Part shown: one piece after another, positions 1-8,904 of the stretch | Layout: the number at the start of each line of letters is the position of its first letter | How positions within the stretch are numbered: the first letter of the stretch is position 1 | DNA from: Rhodobiaceae bacterium | GTDB lineage: Bacteria; Pseudomonadota; Alphaproteobacteria; Parvibaculales; Parvibaculaceae | Direction of reading: 5' to 3' | Assembly: GCA_003330885.1 (NCBI GenBank) | Contig: CP030277.1 | Span: 1,612,001-1,676,000, forward strand | Length of the DNA: 64,000 nucleotides | Notes under the pieces: model-generated | Told to the model about the DNA's origin: nothing | The model's database searches: none | The model's input: the letters and a program-made list of their open reading frames with translations, nothing else | Program-made: the position numbers and the translations under genes

Positions 1-16
1 TTCTTAAGCATAAACC

Positions 17-51
17 CGGCAACATCTGCCCAGTTACGGCACAGAGTCGGC
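17..51. promoter_or_regulatory. Tandem FlbD/ftr-like elements upstream of fliO
   Basis: Two copies of the CGGCA-N5-TGCCG pattern, centred near 24 (CGGCA-ACATC-TGCCC) and 44 (CGGCA-CAGAG-TCGGC), lie 20 bp apart. The first follows TTAAGCATAAA at 5-15, the same arrangement found upstream of flgI at 14431. No GG-N10-GC sigma-54 core lies between here and fliO, so the elements may serve a leftward operon outside the window. The palindromes are seen in the sequence; the FlbD assignment is inference. Confidence 0.5.
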
Positions 52-107
52 GGATTTGTTAACCAGTTTCGTCACCATCGAGTGCCAAGGTTTATTGGGG
101 AAAGTTC

Positions 108-488
108 ATGGAACTCAGCGAAATACTCCGCTTCGCATCGGCGCTTATCTTTGTTGTCGGTCTGATTGTTGCCTGCGCCTGGGGCGCAAAGCGCTTTGGC
201 TTGGTACCAACCGGCCGTCAGACATCTCCGACCAAACGCCTCGCAGTCACAGAAACACTGGCAATCGATCCCAAGCGCAAGCTTGTGATTGTGCGGCATG
301 ATGATCGCGAGCACCTCCTCCTCCTTGGAGATCAGGACACTATTCTAGAAGCTGGGCTCCCCGCCAAGGCAGAGCCGGAAATCGACCCAACAGCTGAGGT
401 CAAACCCCTCAACACATCAGCCCTTACCGGCCCCGTAACAGATCAGATGCAAAAGGTTGTCTCCCTCCTGAAGGAGCGCCGCGCGTGA
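108..488 (+). CDS. fliO: Flagellar biosynthetic protein FliO
   Basis: 126-residue inner-membrane protein. FliO helps assemble the FliP ring of the flagellar type III export gate. One hydrophobic helix lies at about residues 8-27, followed by a small basic-to-mixed cytoplasmic domain (KRLAVTETLAIDPKRKLVIV) typical of FliO and a variable tail. A GGGGAAAG ribosome site sits just upstream of the ATG. Its last codons overlap the GTG start of fliP (GTGA), so the two are translationally coupled. Sequence conservation in FliO is low; the assignment rests on size, topology, the beta-strand motif and the fliP neighbour. Confidence 0.85.
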   Translation: MELSEILRFASALIFVVGLIVACAWGAKRFGLVPTGRQTSPTKRLAVTETLAIDPKRKLVIVRHDDREHLLLLGDQDTILEAGLPAKAEPEIDPTAEVKPLNTSALTGPVTDQMQKVVSLLKERRA

Positions 489-1240
489 TTTTCTCCCCAA
501 GTCAAAAGCATCTGATATTTGCTGCTCTTACAGGCCTCGTTGTTTTCCTGCTGTCTGCCCTCCCCGCTGCTGCAGAGACCATCAACGTGGACTTCTCGGA
601 AGGCTTCGGCCTCACCGAACGCGTTGTTCAGATCATTGCTCTCGTCACGGTACTCAGTCTCGCTCCGTCTATCCTGATCATGATCACCTCTTTTGTGCGC
701 ATTGTGGTGGTTCTGTCACTCCTCAGAACCGCGATGGGCGTACAGCAATCACCCCCAAACTCTGTGATCATCAGTCTCGCCCTCTTCCTCACAGCGTTCA
801 TCATGGCGCCAGTTTTTGAAACGGCCTACGAGACGGGCATTGAGCCGCTCATCAATGAAGAAATCGAAATGGGCGAAGCCTTGAGTATTTCCTCCAAGCC
901 GTTTCAGGAGTTCATGCTGACCCAGGTACGGGACAAAGACCTGCAGCTTTTTATGGACCTGTCAAAAACACCCGCTGTCGAAGAACAGCAGGACATTCCA
1001 TTTCAGGTCGTCGTCCCTGCATTCATGATCAGTGAGCTGAAGCGCGCTTTTGAGATCGGGTTTCTTATCTTTGTCCCGTTCATCGTCATTGACATGATTG
1101 TGGCCTCTGTCCTCATGTCCATGGGCATGATGATGCTGCCACCGATCATTATCTCCCTGCCCTTCAAGCTTATCTTCTTTGTGCTTGTTGATGGCTGGCA
1201 CCTGATCACGGGATCATTGGTTCAAAGCTTCGGGACTTAG
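485..1240 (+). CDS. fliP: Flagellar export gate protein FliP
   Basis: 251 residues, the normal FliP length. FliP forms the pentameric core of the FliPQR export gate in the basal body. A cleavable signal peptide ends near Ala30 (ALPAAA-ET), as in E. coli FliP. Hydrophobic segments follow at about 45-80, 92-112, 190-212 and 215-240. Conserved FliP stretches include SFVRIVVVLSLLRTAMG, QQSPPNSVI, FMISELKRAFEIGFLIF and a C-terminal MGMMMLPP. The start is a GTG inside the fliO stop. It is the last gene of this rightward run and faces the 1,201-residue gene. Confidence 0.97.
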   Translation: MIFSPSQKHLIFAALTGLVVFLLSALPAAAETINVDFSEGFGLTERVVQIIALVTVLSLAPSILIMITSFVRIVVVLSLLRTAMGVQQSPPNSVIISLALFLTAFIMAPVFETAYETGIEPLINEEIEMGEALSISSKPFQEFMLTQVRDKDLQLFMDLSKTPAVEEQQDIPFQVVVPAFMISELKRAFEIGFLIFVPFIVIDMIVASVLMSMGMMMLPPIIISLPFKLIFFVLVDGWHLITGSLVQSFGT

Positions 1241-1248
1241 CTACTCAA

Positions 1249-1291
1249 CCAACAGCGTCTATCGGCGACGTCAAAGGGTGGCCGCTGTTGG
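1249..1291. other. Inverted repeat between convergent fliP and the leftward operon
   Basis: Nine-base arms CCAACAGCG (1249-1257) and CGCTGTTGG (1283-1291) are separated by 25 bases, in the only gap between two convergent operons. A TTTTT run follows at about 1311. It may act as a weak terminator, but the long loop makes that uncertain. Confidence 0.3.
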
Positions 1292-1328
1292 CCATCTGCA
1301 CTTGCCTATTTTTGACAAATCCGTTTCG

Positions 1329-4300
1329 TCAATTGATCGCTGTATCTAAGCCTTCCAAAGGCTCTGAGAAACTGCCTTCCATACTCTGCACGAAACTGTC
1401 CAGCGTATCGATGGACGCGACGCTGCGCGCAAGATCTCTAAAGGCAACACCATTGGTTTGAATGGGGTCTGTGACCACAGCAAAGGCTGAAGCATCGGGG
1501 CTGGCACTCATCAGGTCTCCGAATTTTGCCCGCATGCGCTCCAACCCGATGGCATCATCATCCAGAGAAAAGCTAATGGCAGCTCGCAAGACCTGAAACC
1601 GTTCGTCATCGGTCAGTGGGAGTGGATCGCGCCAGCGTGCACCAAGCGCGGTTTCGAAATTGACGGCAGCGACTGCCCATTGCTGCGCTTCCCAATGAAT
1701 ATTCGCAACCAAATCAGCCACGCCCTCCCCTTCCGTTTCTGAAAGAAGGTCCAAAGCATGGTCATAGAGGCCAAGGTCAGTCAGAGCCCGCGCCTCAAGT
1801 AGTCGGCGTTTGTGTGTCAGGTCTTTGGGCAACCGTACCTGCTTGGTCGAGCGAATAGCCCGAAGCGCCGCATCAGGCTGCCTGTTCATAAGCTCAATCA
1901 GGGCCAGCTTGGCAGCGACCTGCGCCTGCGCTGTGCCGCGGAGGCGATTATCAACCTGATGCCGGAGCAGCGTTGCGGCTTTGTCTAATAGATCAACGTC
2001 AACCATCCGGTCGGCTAGATTGCGAATAAGTGCATCCCCACGCCGACCAATCGGTGTCAGTTCACGAAACTCATAGTAGATGGAGAGTGCTTCAACCGGA
2101 TCCATCTCGTCGGCGCCGCCGCTCAGATAAAGATCAGTAAATGTCTCTGTCATACCGGAAGCGACACGCCGTGCCCGCTCGGTTTCCGGGAAGGTCCCAA
2201 CCGCCATTCGCCAGATTTCAAGCCCTTCAGCGACCTCACCTTTCGCAATCAGCAGCTCGCCCAGCCGTTCCAGAACCGCCAGTTCAAGATCATCACCCCG
2301 CCAAACCAGGCGCAGGGCATGCAACTCGATGGTCAGCTCTTCGTCACTCATTGCACCAAGCTCATGTCGGAGGTTGGCGTGGGCAAACCGCGCACGCGCA
2401 AGAATGGCCCTATGGTCCGATGTTAGGAGTTGGTCATAAATCTCAAGAGCTTCATCAGCCCGCCCTAGCGCCTCGAAAAGCTGGGCGCGTGTAAGGGCGG
2501 CTTGTTCCGTCCATCGGTCATTGTCTGCGCCCGCTGGGATCCGGTCCAAATTGAATTCAACGCTGCCGAGGTCCCCCGTCGCCAGCGATGCTTCAGCGGC
2601 CTTCATTCTGAAAAGTGCTTGCAGATCCGGCCCGTAAATCTCGAAAGCTTTCTCTGCCTGTTCGAATGCCAAGCGTGAATCCGCCCACTGGGTCAATTCA
2701 GCATACGCCACACCGCGCCAAAGCGATGAATGAGGATCATCGTCCAATGCAGGGAAAGCCAGGTCGGCAATAGCCTCTTCCGGTCGCGCCATCATGATCT
2801 GTGCAACGCCACGAAGCGCGCGGAAGCCTGGGTCATTCTCTAGCGTTTCCGATGTCAGAGCTGCGCCCTGCAACATGGTGTAGGCTTCCGTTCCCAGGCG
2901 ATAACTCAGCAGGAATTTGGCGTATTTTATGCGCGCTTCAGCAACATCGTCCTCGCCAGCAAGCGCCACTGTACGTTGATGGAACTGTTTGCGCTCTATG
3001 AAGTTCTTGCCGGGGGAATAGCGCCACCGTTCGAAATCCATGCGACCTGGCGCCGAGGGGTCACCAACACGCGAAGCCGCTGGCGCATTGCCTGAATAGT
3101 CCGGGCCGTCTGCCGCGGAAAGTGTCAGACCAGATCCTCGTGACACTGTTACGCCGCGCGGCGTCTCACTGACATAGAGATCATCGGCACGCGATACCAA
3201 CGCAAGCCCTTGTGCAGTCGAAAGCGCCTCGAACTCAACAAAGTTTCGCGGTGCGAGAAGACCCTGCGGCGGCCCTTTAGCCGTAACAATTGCGATCGTG
3301 TCATAGATTACCGGATCGCGAACCCAGTGAATGCTGCCCACGCTCTCCACATCAAAAATCACCTGCGGTTCGCCCGTCGCACTCCATGCGCGGGTTATCC
3401 CAACTGGCCGGGTTGGTTCAACGATCATATCGCCAAGGGTTACCACCCAGCGATTGTCCCGCTCCCCCGCCGTGATCAGCACCCGATCCGGCGGTGCAAA
3501 TCGAAGGGCACTCGCCCCATCAAGTTCGACAATCTCTGGATCGCCAAGACGTTCGCGCACTACCGGCCCCAGGTCGGACAGGTTGAAATCTGTTTCTCGA
3601 TCGAAAACCATCCAGACGCGATTATCGCGCTGGAAGATCGCCGCTTTGGTTGGTTCTGCCCAGGGGAACGTCAGGCGTATGCTGCGCTCTGTTAGATCAG
3701 ACGAAACGGGAAGCGCCGCCTGATCAGCTTCAGCCGGATTGGGATAGGTTGAGAGAAGCTCCTCTGTACCATCTGGCACAGAGCTCTCTTCCGGCAGGTT
3801 CTCTTCTGCCTCAGCAACAATTGACGGTGCACTGGTCTCAGCGTCGACAAGTGTCAGCTCAGCATCGGTTTCCTCTGTAGCCGCCACGCTCGGAACCAGT
3901 TGCTCTGGCGGCGACGACGCTAACGCTGGTGCTTCCTCACCGGCCGTCTCTGCCGCAGCGGCTTCTTGTGCCGCTGCTGCTCTCTGGCTCTCCGGCTCTT
4001 CAATCCGGTCTGCCGTAGACCCTGTCGGAACGGGTAGCAGAGGTGCCGGGGCCGCCGATGCAACAGGTCGCACATCTTCCGGTCGCGCGGGCGCAACATC
4101 CAGCACCACGCTTAGGTCCTCTCGGAAATCACGAACTTTGACACCGGGCTCGGTCTCAACAAAGACAGTAAGCCGACCGCCTGACTTCTCTACGCGCGCA
4201 GACTTCACAAACGCTGGCGGGTCAACGCGGAGGGAGGCAAGCGGAAGGTCGGCAATCTGATCAAACGTAATTGTGATCCGATTATCTCTGAAGGCCGTCG

Positions 4301-4934
4301 AATAGAGAACCGGGCGATCCCACTCAAACGCCAGCCGCGTAAAACTGGGTTGTTCGCCAACACGAAGGGCAACGCGGGGCAAGTCCTCGACAATCTCAAG
4401 AGCCTGCGGCCCAAGCTCAGCGAACTGAGCGGCCCGTTCTTGACGTTCGCGTTCTTCTTTCGCCAAGCGCGCAACCACGTCCGCTGGCAACGGCGGTGGA
4501 TCACCTGCCCATCCAGGTGCCAGCAAATCGATATAAAGTTCATGACCAGCTTCCTGGGCGTGGATATTAAAGTCCGCCTTCATCGCCATGCGCAAGGTGC
4601 GGTCATCCCCGTCCATCCGGACCAGTGCAAGATATCGCGGCATCCGGCGTAGCAGATCATCAATATCGATCTCTAGGGGCCGCTCGAAAGTAACAACAAG
4701 CACACCAGCCGAAACGAGGGTCTCATAACCAGGCAATCTTTTATCCGGCACAGCTGGGTCGTCTGGCAATCCGGTATCCGGCCAGGAAAATACCAGTCGT
4801 CCAAATCCATTTTCCTCAGCACCAGACAACCGGACATCGTCAGCAGCTATTGCAGGAGCAATCAGGCCGCCGATGAGAAGCGTAGCACCCAAAGCCGACC
4901 GCTGGATGAAGGACCAAAAAATGCGACGCATCAT
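1329..4934 (-). CDS. Large secreted AMIN-like/TPR-like protein linked to flagellar motor genes
   Basis: 1,201 residues with a signal peptide (cleavage near Ala31). Residues about 35-140, 190-285 and 410-600 are beta-rich and recall AMIN-type domains (for example TRLAFEWDRPVLYS and RITITFDQI). Residues about 285-405 are a low-complexity Ala/Glu/Pro linker. From about 640 to 1150 the protein is a helical array with TPR-like spacing (ALGRADEALEIYDQLL, MARPEEAIADLAF). It overlaps the upstream MotB-like gene by four bases, so it is the last gene of a coupled three-gene set. A periplasmic scaffold for the motor is a reasonable inference; no enzyme motif is visible and I do not know a named family. 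Confidence 0.8.
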   Translation of the reverse strand: MMRRIFWSFIQRSALGATLLIGGLIAPAIAADDVRLSGAEENGFGRLVFSWPDTGLPDDPAVPDKRLPGYETLVSAGVLVVTFERPLEIDIDDLLRRMPRYLALVRMDGDDRTLRMAMKADFNIHAQEAGHELYIDLLAPGWAGDPPPLPADVVARLAKEERERQERAAQFAELGPQALEIVEDLPRVALRVGEQPSFTRLAFEWDRPVLYSTAFRDNRITITFDQIADLPLASLRVDPPAFVKSARVEKSGGRLTVFVETEPGVKVRDFREDLSVVLDVAPARPEDVRPVASAAPAPLLPVPTGSTADRIEEPESQRAAAAQEAAAAETAGEEAPALASSPPEQLVPSVAATEETDAELTLVDAETSAPSIVAEAEENLPEESSVPDGTEELLSTYPNPAEADQAALPVSSDLTERSIRLTFPWAEPTKAAIFQRDNRVWMVFDRETDFNLSDLGPVVRERLGDPEIVELDGASALRFAPPDRVLITAGERDNRWVVTLGDMIVEPTRPVGITRAWSATGEPQVIFDVESVGSIHWVRDPVIYDTIAIVTAKGPPQGLLAPRNFVEFEALSTAQGLALVSRADDLYVSETPRGVTVSRGSGLTLSAADGPDYSGNAPAASRVGDPSAPGRMDFERWRYSPGKNFIERKQFHQRTVALAGEDDVAEARIKYAKFLLSYRLGTEAYTMLQGAALTSETLENDPGFRALRGVAQIMMARPEEAIADLAFPALDDDPHSSLWRGVAYAELTQWADSRLAFEQAEKAFEIYGPDLQALFRMKAAEASLATGDLGSVEFNLDRIPAGADNDRWTEQAALTRAQLFEALGRADEALEIYDQLLTSDHRAILARARFAHANLRHELGAMSDEELTIELHALRLVWRGDDLELAVLERLGELLIAKGEVAEGLEIWRMAVGTFPETERARRVASGMTETFTDLYLSGGADEMDPVEALSIYYEFRELTPIGRRGDALIRNLADRMVDVDLLDKAATLLRHQVDNRLRGTAQAQVAAKLALIELMNRQPDAALRAIRSTKQVRLPKDLTHKRRLLEARALTDLGLYDHALDLLSETEGEGVADLVANIHWEAQQWAVAAVNFETALGARWRDPLPLTDDERFQVLRAAISFSLDDDAIGLERMRAKFGDLMSASPDASAFAVVTDPIQTNGVAFRDLARSVASIDTLDSFVQSMEGSFSEPLEGLDTAIN

Positions 4935-5563
4935 GCTCCCCCTCCCCGTTGATCGCTTATGATCAGGAGCAGAGCATCACCTGAGAGCCCTGGTGTGACA
5001 AACCGCTCAATCGGTCGTGAATATCCTGCTTGTCGAAGGGCTGCTGCAACGCTGTCAGCGCGATCAAATGCAAGCGCCCAATCATCCGACGGGACCGCAG
5101 ACATGACGCTGATTGGGTTTGCAACACCTGACAGAATACGGGATAGGTCCGCAACCACACCGCCAGCGAGTGGTCGTAACGTGTGCGCATCAGAGGCAAA
5201 TGCAAAATCCGGCGCAAAACGGATCACGAGACGCCCATGTTCCACCTTCTGAGACAAGGGCCCGCTGTCACCGATTGGTGCAAGACCACGATCAGAGAAG
5301 ACGGCAGCGAGATAATCGACAGTTAGCGTCGGCAACGAAGAGGTTTGAACATTACGGGCATCGCGCTGTTGGGCTGCCTGGTCAACCGATGAGATACCTG
5401 GCCCGCCTGAAACACTCGCATCACCCCGGCCGCTAAGCGGCGATGACATGGCATAGATCAGCACGAAAAAGGCAACGAGAATGGCCGTCAGATCAGCAAA
5501 TGTAACCAGCCAAAGCGATCCTTCACTTTGGGTTTCCATGGGGGCCTGGACAGAGGCGTTCAC
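4931..5563 (-). CDS. MotB-like protein with OmpA-like domain
   Basis: 210 residues. The N-terminus carries a MotB-type transmembrane segment at 18-39 (WLVTFADLTAILVAFFVLIY) including Asp24, which corresponds to the proton-binding Asp32 of E. coli MotB. The C-terminal half (about 85-205) has an OmpA/MotB-like pattern with AFDRADSVAAALRQAG, but the usual GHTD turn is not recognisable. MotB is normally about 300 residues, so this is short. It overlaps the genes on both sides by four bases. No motA is present in the window. A stator or stator-accessory role is inferred. Confidence 0.75.
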   Translation of the reverse strand: MNASVQAPMETQSEGSLWLVTFADLTAILVAFFVLIYAMSSPLSGRGDASVSGGPGISSVDQAAQQRDARNVQTSSLPTLTVDYLAAVFSDRGLAPIGDSGPLSQKVEHGRLVIRFAPDFAFASDAHTLRPLAGGVVADLSRILSGVANPISVMSAVPSDDWALAFDRADSVAAALRQAGYSRPIERFVTPGLSGDALLLIISDQRGGGA

Positions 5564-6246
5564 GATGAAGCCTCCGGAAGTGTGAAGAACCGGAAGCTGA
5601 CATAATCGCGCGGCGCATCAGTAACACCAACAGCAAGATGGCCTTCCGGCGTGCCAGCAGCTGACAACAGCCGAGCCACAGAGGCTGCACGGCGAACATC
5701 CAATCTGTTTTGAGCGGCGGCAGGAACAAGAATGACCACATGCCGATCCTTCGAGCCTCCGGCAAGCGCTGCACCAAGAGCGGCAAACAACACACGCTTG
5801 TCGGCGCGAATGGCCGCGGCGCCTTCAACAAAAAGCCCTGACACATCAAGCACCAGATCAAGTGACCCACCGTTTCGGACACTCTCCTGCTCCCCAACGT
5901 CTGCGAAGGCAGCAATCACTGCGTTTGAAAAATCGCCAGACGCTGGCTGCGAGCCCTCCTGCAACACAGGCAATGCGCCGCCACTGAGACGACCAGCCTG
6001 ATCAACAGCTCCGGCATTCAGCGCACCAAAGGCATCCTGAATACCGCCAATCACGGGTCCGACCCGCTGTTCGTCAAAAGAGGAACCTGACGTGAGTACG
6101 AAGAAAAAGGTGAGCAGCATCAAAAACAGCGAAAGCTGTAACGTGTGTGTACCGTCAGCATTGGTCGACGAGGCCGCAGCAGCAACCTGCCCTTGCCCAT
6201 CGATCAGCGCGACGCTGGCCATATGATCTTGATCACTCGCTGCCAC
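5560..6246 (-). CDS. Second MotB-like protein, lacking the transmembrane aspartate
   Basis: 228 residues. A single transmembrane helix at about 36-53 (LQLSLFLMLLTFFFVL) aligns with the MotB helix of the downstream gene, but a serine (Ser39) stands where the proton-binding aspartate should be. The C-terminal part (about 120-225) looks OmpA-like, with RLDVRRAASVARLLSAAG near the end. It is the first gene of a coupled set with the 210- and 1,201-residue proteins; a possible sigma-54 promoter lies about 65 bases upstream. It probably cannot conduct protons itself; pairing with the downstream MotB-like protein is inference. Confidence 0.7.
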   Translation of the reverse strand: MAASDQDHMASVALIDGQGQVAAAASSTNADGTHTLQLSLFLMLLTFFFVLTSGSSFDEQRVGPVIGGIQDAFGALNAGAVDQAGRLSGGALPVLQEGSQPASGDFSNAVIAAFADVGEQESVRNGGSLDLVLDVSGLFVEGAAAIRADKRVLFAALGAALAGGSKDRHVVILVPAAAQNRLDVRRAASVARLLSAAGTPEGHLAVGVTDAPRDYVSFRFFTLPEASS

Positions 6247-6310
6247 GTTTGCCTGCCCGGCTCCAAAGCGCCGTTTGTTTCGCGACCCGCTCCCGAATCA
6301 CTCTCGCCCA

Positions 6311-6326
6311 AGCACTAAGAATGCCC
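6311..6326 (-). promoter_or_regulatory. Candidate sigma-54 promoter for the MotB-like operon
   Basis: Read leftward, GGGCAT-N6-GTGCTT keeps the GG-N10-GC spacing (-24 GG at 6325-6324, -12 GC at 6313-6312). It matches the consensus less well than the other four sites. Isolated CGGCA/GGGCA half-sites occur at 6373-6377 and 6425-6429 upstream. The start codon of the first MotB-like gene lies about 65 bases downstream. Confidence 0.35.
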
Positions 6327-6481
6327 GGAAACCGAGAGATTTGCGAAACAACACAACGCACTCCACACCTAAGGGCAGCCTAGACAAGGCCCAGTAAAGG
6401 TGCCGTTAAGACTGATCGGGTTTTCGGCAGATTTCTGAGGGTTTCAGCTGGTCTAGACATAGCTTTGGCTAGTCAACCAGC

Positions 6482-7204
6482 TCAGGGAACAGCTGGCGCT
6501 TCTTCCAGCAAAGACGTCATGTCCAGTTCTGCGGGAATGGCCCCACCCGTAGCAAGCTCTACGGTCAGTTCTTGAGCTGCGATAGGGTCCATAGCGGCAA
6601 GAATAGGAGCCATTTTGCGTTCGCTCATACGCCGGACAACCTGGATCAACACATCCATGTCGAGCTGGCCCAGAATTCGGGCGGCATCCTTCGGTTTCAT
6701 GTTGGAATACATCGTCACAAGGGACGCCAATTGCTGCTCCTGGGCCTCTTCCTGGACCCCAAACAACGCCTCAATACGCCCTTCTATCTCTTTGAGCTCA
6801 TCGACGCGTGCTTGCACCCGACGTTCAGACGCCTCAAGCAATCTGGCCTGCATCTGAATGTCCCGCTCCCGCATATCGAGAGCTTTCCGCCGCTGGCTCA
6901 AACTGCGCAAGACGTTCTGTTCTGAATTGGAGGGACGATCAAAGTCCTCCGGCGCAAGACGCGCCGACGGATCGACCTCAGTCATTTCGGATTCTGCACC
7001 CGCTTCAGAGCCGCCATCCGCCTCTTCAGTCATTTCAGCGTCCGGGGCAGCTTCTTCCTCCGCATAGGCAGGTTGAACACCGCTCAATAGCGCATCAACC
7101 CCCACACCGATAGAAATCAGCTTAAGACCCAAAAGCGCAGCAGCACAGACCATCAAGGATGGAAGCAAGCGAACCTGCGGAACTTTGGAAGCGTGAGATG
7201 TCAT
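6482..7204 (-). CDS. motE: MotE-like flagellar motor protein (MgtE_N domain)
   Basis: 240 residues. An N-terminal hydrophobic segment at about 15-37 is followed by an acidic linker, a coiled coil at about 100-150 (RKALDMRERDIQMQARLLEA) and an MgtE_N-like helical domain at about 155-225 (MKPKDAARILGQLDMDVLIQ). In alphaproteobacteria this arrangement is the MotE family, a periplasmic chaperone for the motility protein MotC. It lies six bases downstream of the DUF6468 gene in the fliL-fliM operon. A 235-base gap separates it from the MotB-like genes. I am confident of the family and less so of the exact MotE orthology. Confidence 0.8.
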   Translation of the reverse strand: MTSHASKVPQVRLLPSLMVCAAALLGLKLISIGVGVDALLSGVQPAYAEEEAAPDAEMTEEADGGSEAGAESEMTEVDPSARLAPEDFDRPSNSEQNVLRSLSQRRKALDMRERDIQMQARLLEASERRVQARVDELKEIEGRIEALFGVQEEAQEQQLASLVTMYSNMKPKDAARILGQLDMDVLIQVVRRMSERKMAPILAAMDPIAAQELTVELATGGAIPAELDMTSLLEEAPAVP

Positions 7205-7210
7205 ATGGGG

Positions 7211-7696
7211 TTACCGAGCACGTTTGAGCGCATCAAGAAGTGTTTGATTGAGGCCATCTTCGAGCCGACCTGCGTCGGCTGGTGTCATTCCGACCTCTGC
7301 TGATGGCATCGGCACATGTTTTTCCCGCTCACGGGGTCTAAGAGCTGCAGGTATCGGCGCCGGTTGCGACACCCGCGATCGCTCCGTTCCGAGCTGACCG
7401 GCAACTTTGTTTCCGGAAGCCACCATAACGGACAGTTCATCGGCCAGCGTGCGCGCATCGCGCATCTGCTGGGTAAGACCATCATCGAGCTGACCGCTCA
7501 CCTGCTTCATCTGGGAGATGCTGATTTCGGCTCGGGCTGTTGCAGTATTCAGCTGATCAATGGTTTGCTTCAAACCATCCTGACCAGAGCGAAGCGCTTT
7601 GAGCTTCCGATCAAGCATGGCGCAGTAAAAAATCGTCGCACCTAGTAGAATGGCAACCAAACCGTCGAGCAAAAGGTCTGTTGGAATGTTCATCAT
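7211..7696 (-). CDS. DUF6468 flagellar-operon protein
   Basis: 161 residues. One transmembrane helix at about 8-28 (LDGLVAILLGATIFYCAMLD) is followed by a long helical region (LKALRSGQDGLKQTIDQLN) with coiled-coil character, then a Pro/Arg-rich tail. The same layout, directly after fliM, is common in alphaproteobacteria and is catalogued as DUF6468. Its ATG overlaps the fliM stop (ATGA), so it is translationally coupled. Function is unknown; position suggests a link to the switch or stator. Confidence 0.75.
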   Translation of the reverse strand: MMNIPTDLLLDGLVAILLGATIFYCAMLDRKLKALRSGQDGLKQTIDQLNTATARAEISISQMKQVSGQLDDGLTQQMRDARTLADELSVMVASGNKVAGQLGTERSRVSQPAPIPAALRPREREKHVPMPSAEVGMTPADAGRLEDGLNQTLLDALKRAR

Positions 7697-8874
7697 GGCG
7701 CTGCCTCATCTGACTCCGGCTCAGCGAATACTGAATTCAGAACCTCAGGCACACCCTGCGTCAGCCGAACGGCCACATTGCCGCCAGTGCGCCCCATTTT
7801 GCCCTTCATCAGGGGAATGTCGCCGCAGCGCATTTCGACCGTAGAGTCAGGTGATGCATTGAGCATCAACGTCTGCCCCACTTCGAAACCCATCACGTCG
7901 CCAAGCGACATCTGTTGCTCGTCGAGAACTGCGTCAATCTGGACCTTTGTTGACCAGAGCTCCGTCGCCAAGTGGCCTTCCCAAATAGAATCACGGCCGA
8001 ACTTTTCACCCATAAACATCTGCAAGAGAAGTTCACGAATGGGTTCCAGCGTCGCGTAGGGTAAGAGCATCTCGATGCGCCCGCCCCGGTCTTCCATATC
8101 AATACGAAGTTTGATCAGGATTGCCGCATTGGCAGGCCGTGCAATGGCTGCAAAACGTGGGTTGGTCTCCATGCGATCAAGTTCAAACGTGACCGGCGAC
8201 AACGGCTCGAATGCTGCCTTGGCATCATCCAACACCACTTCAATCATTCGCTCGACAAGATTGAGCTCGATCGTTGTATAGGGACGGCCCTCAATACGCA
8301 TGGCAGCGGTACCGCGGCGCCCGCCTAGAAGAACATCAACGATCGAATAAATCAGGTTGGAGTCAACGGTGAAGAGACCATAATTGTCCCACTCCTTCGC
8401 CCGAAACACCGAGAGGATCGCAGGCAGAGGAATTGAGTTGAGATAGTCACCAAAACGAATGGACGAAATATTGTCCAGACTGACTTCCACATTGTCAGAC
8501 GTAAAATTACGCAAGCTCGTCGTCATCAACCGCACAAGACGATCGAAAACAATTTCGAGCATCGGCAAACGTTCATATGAAACCAAAGCCGAGTTGATGA
8601 TCGCGCGGATGCCTGTCCGCTCCCCGTCATCATTCTCATCGACTTCAAAACCTAGCAGGCTGTCGATTTCATCCTGATTGAGAACACGTTCGGAGGCACC
8701 ATCCGCTTCAAGCTCCGACGCACCATCGTCCCCGTCGGCCATCGCGGCCCACTCTTCGGCCATGGCGTCATCATCGCCCTCGCCACCGCCGACGTCAGCG
8801 TCATCATCACCACCGGCTTCTGCCTCCCAGGCAGCAGCCATATCGTCCTGATCGAGATCTTCGTCATCCGCCAT
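7693..8874 (-). CDS. fliM: Flagellar motor switch protein FliM
   Basis: 393 residues from the ATG at 8874, which follows GGAG at the right spacing; a TTG four codons upstream is less likely. FliM binds CheY-P and, with FliG and FliN, forms the C-ring that sets rotation direction. The CheY-binding motif LNQDEIDSLLGF is at about 65-76. The middle CheC-like domain and the C-terminal SpoA domain (EVGQTLMLNASPDSTVEMRC) are present. Unusually, about 64 very acidic residues precede the CheY motif, which normally lies at the extreme N-terminus. Confidence 0.95.
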   Translation of the reverse strand: MADDEDLDQDDMAAAWEAEAGGDDDADVGGGEGDDDAMAEEWAAMADGDDGASELEADGASERVLNQDEIDSLLGFEVDENDDGERTGIRAIINSALVSYERLPMLEIVFDRLVRLMTTSLRNFTSDNVEVSLDNISSIRFGDYLNSIPLPAILSVFRAKEWDNYGLFTVDSNLIYSIVDVLLGGRRGTAAMRIEGRPYTTIELNLVERMIEVVLDDAKAAFEPLSPVTFELDRMETNPRFAAIARPANAAILIKLRIDMEDRGGRIEMLLPYATLEPIRELLLQMFMGEKFGRDSIWEGHLATELWSTKVQIDAVLDEQQMSLGDVMGFEVGQTLMLNASPDSTVEMRCGDIPLMKGKMGRTGGNVAVRLTQGVPEVLNSVFAEPESDEAAP

Positions 8875-8904
8875 GGCGGTCTCCAATATCCGAAGCGAGG
8901 CGCA

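Noticed and set aside
3210-3695. 161-residue open frame on the + strand
   Set aside because: It lies fully antisense to the 1,201-residue gene, has no ribosome site and no family likeness; several similar shadows occur in the same gene.
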